Shown piece by piece: positions 10,662-19,646 of a stretch of 64,000 nucleotides of DNA; position 1 is the first letter of the stretch, and each line of letters starts with the position of its first letter. The DNA is from Phytophthora sp. 'mugwort' (Eukaryota > Oomycota > Peronosporomycetes > Peronosporales > Peronosporaceae). The notes beneath the pieces are model-generated. The model saw nothing but the letters and a program-made list of their open reading frames with translations, was not told where the DNA came from and did no database searches. The stretch covers positions 2,170,001-2,234,000 of the forward strand of contig JAUCEF010000005.1 in assembly GCA_033558025.1 (NCBI GenBank), given 5' to 3'. The translations under genes and the position numbers were made by a program.

Positions 10662-11210
10662 GCGACCAATTACGGAGCAACACCTCGCAAAATTGCGAGC
10701 GGACATTTGGGACATGCACAAAGCTGTGAAATGGAGAGCAAGCGTCAAGCTCAGAGGTACCAGGCACGACCACACTACGAGCAACCAGTAAGCTTCTCCG
10801 TTGGTGACTACGTGCTACGTTCACATGTCGACAAGAAACTACATGCTAACAAGCTGTGTGTCATATGGGTCGGTCCGTACCGTGTGGTTGGCAGTGCCGA
10901 CTATTACTTTACGGCGAAGCATTTGTGTTAGTAGAAATACGATGAATGTGCATCCATCCCGCTTAAAAATTTTATACAGACGACTCACCTAATGTGAGTG
11001 GCGAACTGTTGTGCCGCATCACATCACCAGGGACACTACTGACAGTGGAGGCAATAATTAATCATCGGATAAATCCCGACATGCAAGCATATGAGGTGAA
11101 GGTCAAGTGACTGGGCCTCGATCGATAGAAGATTCTTGGGAAAACCTGAAGCCTATGAGCGAGGATGTACCACAACTATTGCCAGCTTATGCAAACGACT
11201 CTAATTAAGT
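10645..11210 (+). pseudogene. Ty3/gypsy integrase C-terminus plus chromodomain remnant
   Basis: The forward strand encodes an integrase tail (VGDYVLRSHVDKKLHANKLC, then WVGPYRVV) followed by a chromodomain-like sequence (INHRINPDMQAYEVKVK, stop, LGL, then in another frame EDSWENLKPM). The stop at the expected KW-LGL tryptophan is TGA where TGG is expected. Several frame changes make this a dead copy of a chromovirus-type oomycete gypsy element. Its upstream part is replaced by the foldback at 10053-10661. Confidence 0.7.
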
Positions 11211-12499
11211 TGTATTCCTACGTGTAGTAACGCAGGCTATCGATCCCAAGCAACGCCAACGCAACCGGGCACGTTGTGGACCTGGATCGGCAAACTGCCG
11301 AGTTTTTCGTTGCCGGATTTTTTATTTGCCGTCTGTAAAACAGGGGACGTGTGTATTTGATCCATTTAGCATGCAAATCCGGGTTTTGATTCTACGCTCC
11401 CAGAACCAACACGATCAAGGAAGTATCGTATTAGCCCTTTCATCGCGACCTTCGAGGAGCAGGTTAATATTTTTAACTACTGTGGGCGCTTCGTGCAGTT
11501 GGGCTGCGAGTTGTCTTGCGGGGCTAGCAATCCTACTGACTCCGCTGATGGCCTGCTCGAGTATCTGTGACATCGTTATCTGAGGATACGCGCCTAAATA
11601 CGTGTAGTGTGCGACTAATATGAAATTCGTAGAGTGTATACATATAGCATGCGACTAATAGACCATAACGTTTTTTTTCAGAATACTTACTTAAGTAATG
11701 ATTGTTTTTAGTTCTTTGAACTGAAGGCCGTATCGACGACAGTTTAACCTAACTTCTTAAATAGTGCTTTAGTGCTTTGGCATGAAGACACATTGACGAT
11801 AGTTAAGAAGCAGGTTGTCATATCAGCCTTTTACTCCTGCCTTCACTCAGTCTACCTGCGGCGACACCATAAAGGAGTCTGTCGCTCTGCTGAGCAGAGG
11901 TTACTGATCGTTGGCGTTGCCCTATCACCCGGTGCTACATTTAACTTGCGCGCTGAGTTGCTTCATACTAACACAACATTCGTTTTTTTGCTGGTGCTCT
12001 AATTACGCGCCGACACCTACAGCCCCGCTCGTCCCCAGACGCACTTACCGGTACTTAATTGTCCCGGCAGAACAGCCGCGGCGAGAGACGTCGAGCCACA
12101 AACCCACCACTCGCGACCACACCGCAAATAATCAAATCTTGCGGACTCACTCACACAAAGTCGAGGTGTGTCCTGAGGGATATTCTGGCTTGTCTATCTA
12201 TACCTTAAATCATACTGCTGCTGTTACTTGGATTTTAGTTGTGATTGTTTTGCTGTTATCTGTATCGGGCGTATTTCGGTTAGGACATATTTTGGGCCAA
12301 CCGCTCCACATACAAGTTCTCGTCAATAAGGAAAAAGACTGCGATTTTTGTTGCCGCTGACAGAGACACAAATTACACCCGAGTTCCGATTTGAGTAGAA
12401 CAGATGGGAAAGCTGAAAAGCGCTCTATTATTTGAGCCAATGCACGCCCCCCTCAGATCAATGTGTCGCTCATAGCAGATCCGCAATCGTCACATATGA
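11211..12499. other. Intergenic, nothing recognised
   Basis: AT-rich decayed sequence. A 149-codon ORF at 11911-12360 has one hydrophobic segment (WILVVIVLLLSVSGV) but no signal peptide or known domain; it is not supported as a gene. Confidence 0.4.
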
Positions 12500-13275
12500 A
12501 GCACGTCCCCTGGGCGACTTGGTTAGATGTTGTCTGTAGCCCAAGATGGTATGAGCGTAAGAAGAACAGCTGTAACATACGGAGTGTCGCATGAGCCGCC
12601 CCGGATGCGTGTTCTCGACCTCGTGTCCCTCGACGCTAAGACTGCACCTCAGCTGGTGTATATCTCAGAAGGTAGCGACAAAGGCGTAATGGAGATAATA
12701 CATTACCGTGCGTTGCATGGAATGCGCGTTGGATTCGAAGAGGTTCGCTGTATGAGTCGCATGCGGCGAAGGCACAGGGACCCGTCCACGTACAGAAGGC
12801 TTCCCCAGTAACAAGTGGATCTCTCGGTGGCTGGCACAGAATTAGACAATATCGGTTCGTCATGCTTAACGTTTACATGTAAAGTGTGCTTGGCATCATC
12901 ATCAGACGCTGTCATAAATTACTCCAACAATCTGAAGACGGTCTTAGAGAAGTCTGACCGTCTTTTAAGGCCCAAGTGTCTTTGGAATTGCGACAAAACG
13001 GGTGTTTGTCTTCAAGGTCGCGGTCGAGATTGGGTCATCTGCCCTAAAGGATTGAGACCAGCGCTCCGATGATCGTGAAAACGTCAGCATTATGGCGTGT
13101 GTCAGTGCTGCAGGCGAGCGAATGCCGCCAATATACATTTTATGTGCATTTACAAGAAGTAGCGTTGCTATTCTGATGCGGTACTCACTAGTTAAGAAAG
13201 TGACCAGAAATATGTCCTATTGTGTTGCAACACCATACCATCAAAGGTCCGACCTCTCCGACCCTTCCGGTACAG
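12500..13275 (+). pseudogene. Pogo-like transposase remnant (psq HTH, CENPB, start of DDE core)
   Basis: Starts with a psq-type helix-turn-helix (AQDGMSVRRTAVTYGVS) and a CENPB-like stretch (MEIIHYRALHGMRVGFEEVR). After a frame change come NNLKTVLEKSD, the first catalytic Asp block (LWNCDKTGVCLQ) and, in a third frame, VSAAGERMPPIYI. The order matches pogo-family (DDE_1) transposases. The second Asp and the C-terminus are absent. At least two frameshifts are visible. Confidence 0.65.
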
Positions 13276-13757
13276 TTGCCTCTATAAACACATAGCTAAT
13301 ACATTTTAAAAGGAATGTATAGATATGAAGCGGCTAGGGGAAAATTATGAGTGAGAGCAACGACTCGTTGAACGAGGCCCGTTCCACAGGCATAAGGAAA
13401 AGGCTTGAAAGAGTCTGTGGGCCGAGAAAAGTGACAAAACAAAAATCGAACCAAAAAGGGCGCTTGAGCCATGTGGGCCCGGCGTGGCAACTTGAATTGT
13501 GAGTGCGCCCATCTGAAATCGGGGGTCCTCTATTAGGTGCCAAACCAACAGAGACAGACAGATTAATGTGTATTACACCTAAGGTTTTAAAATAACGCAA
13601 GCTTTTTCCTGCTTTATCGCCACATTTCATTCGCTCACTGTGCACGGCACCTACCGACAGCAAGATTATTTGCTCACTCTTCATTTTCGCAGGCTAGGAG
13701 GCAAGTGCGCCGGCGACTACGCCAAACAGCACGACACACTTGTGCCCCGGCCCAGCC
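13276..13757. other. Intergenic between pogo-like and Crypton relics
   Basis: No domain recognised. A C-rich run (CCCCCCCCCC) near 13765 lies at the end of the Crypton reading frame. Confidence 0.35.
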
Positions 13758-14870
13758 TCAGCCCCCCCCCCCCTGCTGCTGAGGACCTTGGCCACCTTGT
13801 TTATCCTCACTCGAAGTGTTGAAGACGTATGCGACTGTCTTGTTTGTCGCTATCATGTTCCAGGCGCCACGGTCGAAGATCCAGTTCGGGCTGAGAGACG
13901 ATGGTCCATTTGCGTGCTGGGCACCATCTCGACGGAACGAATGGGATGTCAGCGCTTCGGTCACACCAGCCTTCTTTGCCATGCGCCCGAGAACACGGTT
14001 GACGTAGCTGTGGATTTCCTGTACGTTCTCCATCTACGATGCTTGCAATGTTGTCCCAGTTGTCTCTTCCGCGTTGCTTGTTCCTTCTGGGTGGTCAAGC
14101 CGATCGAGCAGCGGTGTTGTCGCTGTCATCACTACCGGTGCGCGCACAGATGTGTCCGGAGGCCGGTACAACAGCGCGACGGTCGGGGAAGACTGCGTGG
14201 CGAGCGCAACGGCGATGGCGAAGAGAGGGCATGTGGTGAAATCATCGTCCGCAAAGAGGGAAAGGCCCTGCTCTTCCGACGTCTTCATCCGGATGAAGCG
14301 CATGAAGAAAATATCGCCCGCGCTTATCGTCAGGTTGGCTTTGCGGAGGAGGGTCCAGTCCGACCCTCGGCCAAACAGGAACCACCCAAAAGACACAGAA
14401 GCGCAGCGTCTTGGTGGTCGGCAGCTGTGGTAGCGGTAGAATACAAACTAACCATCATTTGCTTCAGAACCCTCTTTTTACACGCCTTGTTCGTGAAGCC
14501 CCCGGAAGGACGCGTCTTGCAGTAGCGCTCAAGCGTCTGGCCCATCGTAAGAAGACGCTTCTCGACAGATGAACGAAGCTGAGGGAACTGATCCAACAGC
14601 CAGTTCTTAGCCTGCCGATAGTACTGCATGACAGAGTGCCCCGACAGCGGGGCACCCTTCCTCCCCTCCTTGAAAGCTAAATGCATACCAAACTTATTCA
14701 TCACCGCCACGCGCATGTGGGGCGGTGTCGCGCAGCATGCAATTCTTCACATAGTCGTACAATACACCCTCGTCACGCAGGAAACCCATAAAACATCTTA
14801 CCGCATTCTCTTTGGCCTTCCTCGTGTTGGAAGGAGCCAAGTCGTCGATGTTCATCTTGGGGACAATTCA
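13758..14870 (-). pseudogene. Crypton-type tyrosine recombinase, frameshifted
   Basis: Read from 14870 downward: an N-terminal SAM-like domain (APSNTRKAKENAV...FLRDEGVLYDYVKNC), then after a frameshift NKFGMHLAFKEGRKG and a Cys/Lys-rich stretch, then RKANLTISAGDIFF, IRMKTSEEQG and finally the catalytic C-terminus with the HxxR motif SHSFRRDGAQHANG, WIFDRGAWN and the nucleophile region VAYVFNT. This order is typical of the Crypton YR proteins known from oomycetes. At least three frame breaks (about 14710, 14340 and 14034) inactivate it. Long plus-strand ORFs here are antisense artefacts. Confidence 0.75.
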
Positions 14871-15298
14871 ACGTGTGCGGTCGGACGATCGCTGGGTGTG
14901 AAGGAAATATGATATTGACTGTGTGTTTGTATATGCATATACATAACTGGCCATCCTCCTCCGACGGAATATGTCGGAGACGGCTGGATACCGGACCGGC
15001 AAGTACATATATGCATCGATTGGCTAAAATAAAAACCTACGTGAGTTTGGTCGCGATGCGTACTTCATTGGACGAAATGCACAATACAAGTTCAAAGTGC
15101 TGTCGGATCTTTGATCATATTCATCCATACAAATAAAACCAGGGTCCGAAAAATAAATACTCCGCATATGCAGGATGCTCAAAGGCCAGTAATGCAAAGG
15201 GAACTATCAAGACAAACATAATCCGCAATAGTGCAGTATTCACTGTATTGTGAGTAGTTACGGAGCAAGTGTGGACGCGTTCCACAGATCGCGGTTAG
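14871..15298. other. Intergenic between Crypton and hAT relics
   Basis: AT-rich, with repeated short motifs such as ATATGCAT; no gene recognised. Confidence 0.4.
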
Positions 15299-16715
15299 CT
15301 TTCAGAAACATGAGTCTCTCAAATTGGCAGAGTGCGTTGCAGCACGATGCTGCTCAAGTACATACTTACACTCCGAGAACAGACGCTCGCACCTGTTACT
15401 CGGCGGAGGAATAACACTCAGCGGCGTCACATAGTCCGCCATTATCCGTTGTGCTCGACGTGGCTTTTTGGCTTGGCGCAGCACCTCAGTTGCAAAGTCT
15501 GTCGTTGATGAATGCTCCTGTGTCTCCGATATGGGCAATCTGCGAAAGGGTCAAGTGCCGCCTGCTCAGCGGTCGATAGATGGAGCGAGCTTGCGATCTT
15601 GACCACGGCGCTCTCGAAGCCCGGCGAGTGCACGATGGCTGCGTCTGGTGCGAGGTATGCACCCATGACGGGGTACTTCTTCACACATGCATCGAAGATA
15701 ACTCGGACGTCCGCAAGGGTACATCTGTGGTGCTGCAACTTCACACAAATGCTTTGAAGCTCCTTCAGATTTGCGTGCAGAGCCAATATGCCCCGATGAG
15801 TATTTCCAGGCAGGATGTCCTCTACCGCAGCCACGTGCTTTGCCGCATCTCGGATTCGGACGTACTTGTCCACCATCTTCCACATGGAGGACCAGCGCGT
15901 CTCGTTTGATCTCTCAGCAAGAAGAGGTGTGTGGAGTGCAAGCTGCGCGGCGTTGTTGGGAAGTCGCAGGTTCGTCATCAGGTTCTTAATCTGAGATATC
16001 AGATCTTCAGAGTCGGACAAACACTTGACCATCGCCAAATTGAAACGATGGCTGGCGCATTCCACCAATGTCACGTTCAGCTTGGTAGCGATGGCTTTGT
16101 TCGTTGCTCAATTACCACCGACGACGAACTTGATCATCCCTCCAGTTTAGACTTTCAGAACCACCTCCATGAGCTCAATTTGCGCATCAGCCGTCTGCCC
16201 ATCTTCGGCTGGGGACAGACCGATCAGGCGCTCATTGGGTCCACTTGGACCGTAGTACACCACAAACACCACAACGAAGTAACGGGTGCCAGAGCTCCTG
16301 CCGTCCCACGTGACGCCGAAGCCGGAACCGATCTCCTCCGCGATGGTAGTTCCGACGCGGGCTACCACCCGCTTCATGTACGTCTTCAAACTTGAGACAG
16401 AGGTTGGCCTCATCCTGACGAGCTGGCGTGTCAGCGGATTCTCCACCTTGCTAGAGGTAAGTCGCGCTACACGATCCAGCGGAGCCAGTCGCACATGTGA
16501 CTCGTGACCTCATCGATGAAGCCAAACACCTCCAAGGTGGAAAGGTTCCGGACTTGGGACTTGGCGTATTCTTCGCCGTGAGTAGGACGGACAGATTGCA
16601 GACGGGACATTAAATTGGTATACCCTGTGCGCTTAGCTTGCTTCCGCGGCTGCTCGCAAATGTTACAGCGGTAGAGTCCTTGCTCCAGCGGCGTGAGAAG
16701 GCTGTCGGGATGTCA
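15299..16715 (-). pseudogene. hAT transposase, frameshifted (BED finger to dimerisation domain)
   Basis: From 16715 downward: a BED-like zinc finger (YRCNICEQPRKQ ... H), a helical segment, the RNase H-like catalytic region (VTWDGRSSGTRYFVVVFVVYY, then LVECASHRFNLAMVK with the CxxH-type block), a long helical insertion, LAERSNETRWSSMWKMVDKY, and the C-terminal hAT dimerisation motif (PPSNRCERLFSECKYVLEQHR) ending at a stop at 15302. Frame breaks near 16490, 16110 and 15540. The full domain order is kept, so this is a fairly young inactive copy. No terminal inverted repeats were identified by eye. Confidence 0.75.
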
Positions 16716-17800
16716 TGCCAATCTTGAAAATTGGAGAATGAGCTCTTCTTCGCGGTTTGATTAAGCGTGTTTGTTGCTTGAATGCTTGGCTGCTGGTAAC
16801 CACTTGCTGACAGTCTTGAGCGCGAGATATTTGTATTATTGTGTCAGTATATATTAAAGTGAGTTCCGCAGATAACAATAATCCGCAATAAAATAGTAAT
16901 AGTACCGTAATCACGGTAGTGATATTATTGTTTCGGACCCCTGCAATAAACAGCATAATGAAAAGTGACCCGAAACTCTAATGATTTATGATGAAAATGT
17001 ATCAAATCTTCTGATTTCGACTTCGATTTTTCATTGTTGACTAATATGAAGCTTGCAACAAGACTCGATGGACACGTTTCCAACTAGACTACTCAAGTCC
17101 GGGTCATTCTGGTCTTCTAGAGCTGCCTCGATGATCTCTCACTCATGACTCCGTTTTCTTCAGGGGACTGCGCACTACACAGACCCACGAAGCTCTTACT
17201 AAATATAAAAAACGACTCGAACGCCCGGCTATCACGATTTTCATCAACACCCGGCAACGGCACTGAAAAACATGAAACCAGCAGCGAGACTTTCATCGTA
17301 TTGACCACCACCTTTGAGTCATTTTCGGGCACCACCACGCCATATTGCCCAAGACAACGCTCCCTTTCGGTCGTACTGTAACACCTATCTTTACTTTCTA
17401 AAGTCAAGACCATTCCCAAGCGAAATTGTTTAAAAAAACAATTTTTTATGTAAGAAAAAATAATTTAGCTTGGGAATGGGGTTCATTTGCAACTTTTTTA
17501 TATTATAAAACGACGAGTTCACACTCCCTTTTTTTTTTCGTCTCACCTCACTTGTAAAACCTTTTCAACTTGAGTTTCCGATCGTTTTTTATTTCCAGTC
17601 CTGTCAGGCGCAAGCGCTACGATATCCAAAATAGTTGCTCACTTGCTCTGCATATCGCAGAGACAAAAGCTTATGGAAAGGAGAAAGAACCTCCTTTGAG
17701 ATCCAAGAACTGGTTATCATTAAGCTCATTATTCATATTCCCAACTCCAACAACCAAGTTAAAGCTTCGTCCACCATTAATCGACCACAACTTGTCGGCA
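16716..17800. other. Intergenic, AT-rich; contains a small perfect inverted repeat
   Basis: No gene recognised. CATTCCCAAGC (17411-17421) is exactly repeated inverted at 17468-17478 around a poly-A/T spacer, forming a 68-bp hairpin. Confidence 0.5.
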
Positions 17801-19480
17801 GTACCTGAGATGAGTATCGTAACTCCTGGCGATGTTTCGGTTGGTGTTGGCGGAAACGATTCTGAATCCTCATTAAGGACCTACACGTTTAAAAATGTGA
17901 CGGATTGCAACGGCAGCTTCGTTGCAGAGCTTCCTGTCACCGTCAAGCCCGACTGGGCTTCGTTGTGGACGGAAGATCGACGCGTGTGTCCCTAATCTCC
18001 ACCTCCAAGTCTATTAGCGACAGCCATGGGCTACATCTGCATACCGTTTTACCTCTTGGTGCAGCTTGCCAACTACATCATCTGGGCCTGTTTTACATGA
18101 TATACCTGCTGGATCCCTTTCAGAACTGCTGTGGATGCATGCCGGTACAATACGGCGGCCCCAGTCTTGACACGCGCTAATTTCTACTACTGGCTCCAGT
18201 GAAATGGAATAATGAGTGAAGACATGAAGCACGCGAAGGACGCAACGAAAAACATGAAGATGCACGCCATCGCAGACAAACTAACGGACGTGCGCGCAGT
18301 GAAGGAGTTTTTAAGCTGCAGTCAATTGAAAAGCAAAAGTTGGAACTCGTCGTCCTCCAGCAATCCAAGGAGGGATTTGACAAGAAGCACGCCAATCAAT
18401 TTGAACGACTCCGGATTCAGTATACGGGCATGCTTCTCAGCTGTGTGTGTGTGGGGGGGGGGGGGGGGGGGGGCTCAGGACGCGTATAGACTAGGTGATT
18501 TGATTGCCAAAACGGTCGAATGTGCAGTCGAGGGGAAGATGCCGCAAGAAAGGCGACTGGGGGAAACGCGTGGCCTTGAAGTCAATCTACGTGCCTGATC
18601 TGTCTACACAGACTCGACCTGCTGCTAGGTCGAAAGTTAAATCCAAACTGTTCATTAAGATTTCTTTAATTTTTCCTAGCGTCCTAGCTAGCTCCTCCTG
18701 ACCACCCGTTGGGGGCCTCCTTCTGGGTACCTCGGTTGCCAGAAACTGGGTACGCTGCGTACCGTACTCTGCACTTCAAGTTGCCGCTCGGCTGCTGTTG
18801 CACATCGGCGACGATGTGTCTGCGGGAATGCTTGCGCATATTGCCGCAGATCAGTGTAGTCTTGCGCTGCACCAACACGATGGCAAGCGAAGATCAATAC
18901 TCCCAGCACGACAGGAAAATGACAGGTCTCGTGCGGACGTTGAACCGCACCGACACGTCGATAAACTGGAGCGACTTCGTGATCAAAACCAAAAGTCATT
19001 ACAACAAGTTGGTGGATGAAGTCCACACGGCAGCGCCGTTCGTCAAGCAGTACATGACGCAATAATAGTCACGAAATCGTACCCCAGTCGAGTAACTCGC
19101 ATTTGCTGGAGCTGGACGCTGCTACTGTTCTGTGTTGGGGTAAAACTCATCAAACTTATCGGTGATTGCGATATTGGTGAGGTCGGCGACTATCCTTGAC
19201 TTTATCGTCGGCGCCGTCTCACATCTCGCAGAAGCCCCTGAGGATTTCTTGGACATACTTAAGAATGGTCTGCCAACAAGCCGCGCAGTTCCTGGTACGA
19301 ACGAGAACAATGCCACAATGAACATGTTGAACGACAAGTTTGGCAGGGAGGCACGTCTTGAGAACAAGGGAGCGCAGCTGCAAGCGTCCATGAAATTGGA
19401 AAAGGTGACGGAGCCCGCGAGGAACAGAACCCCAACGCCCTGCAGTTGAAGATTGACTAACTTTAAGACTTGCTTCAAAC
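17800..19480 (+). pseudogene. Degenerate coding remnants of unknown family
   Basis: A series of forward-strand fragments shows protein-like composition: GDVSVGVGGNDSESSLRTYT (~17840), a hydrophobic stretch FYLLVQLANYIIWACF (~18040), a charged helix with a frame change (MSEDMKHAKDATKNMK, then EKQKLELVVLQQSKEGFDKK, ~18210-18390), and TLNRTDTSINWSDFVIKTKS (~18940). Stops, frameshifts and a 21-G run (18453-18473) interrupt it. I do not recognise the family. It may be a decayed multi-exon gene or part of an element; no intact model can be drawn. Confidence 0.3.
18453..18473 (+). repeat. 21-G homopolymer preceded by GT repeats
   Basis: A GTGTGTGTGTGT run is followed by 21 consecutive G. Length is likely unstable or uncertain in assembly. 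Confidence 0.7.
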
Positions 19481-19646
19481 TATAGCGGTGAAATTTACAC
19501 AAACTACCCAATACACGATCCCTTCATTCCACATGTCGAAGCAGATAGATGACCTTCAGTTCAAATGTTTTTTTTTTGTTTCTGTTGTGGTGCAGGCTCT
19601 AAAAACAATTCGAAGAAGAAATGATCTCTTCCTCCGATGCGTTTAT

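Noticed and set aside
11911..12360. 149-codon ORF with one hydrophobic stretch
   Set aside because: No signal peptide, no domain and low-complexity composition; sits in decayed TE sequence.
13740..14525. 261-codon plus-strand ORF
   Set aside because: Antisense to the Crypton recombinase; no homology-like composition of its own.
3071..19480. Search for RXLR or CRN effector genes
   Set aside because: No signal peptide followed by RXLR-EER or LFLAK motif was found in any frame I read.
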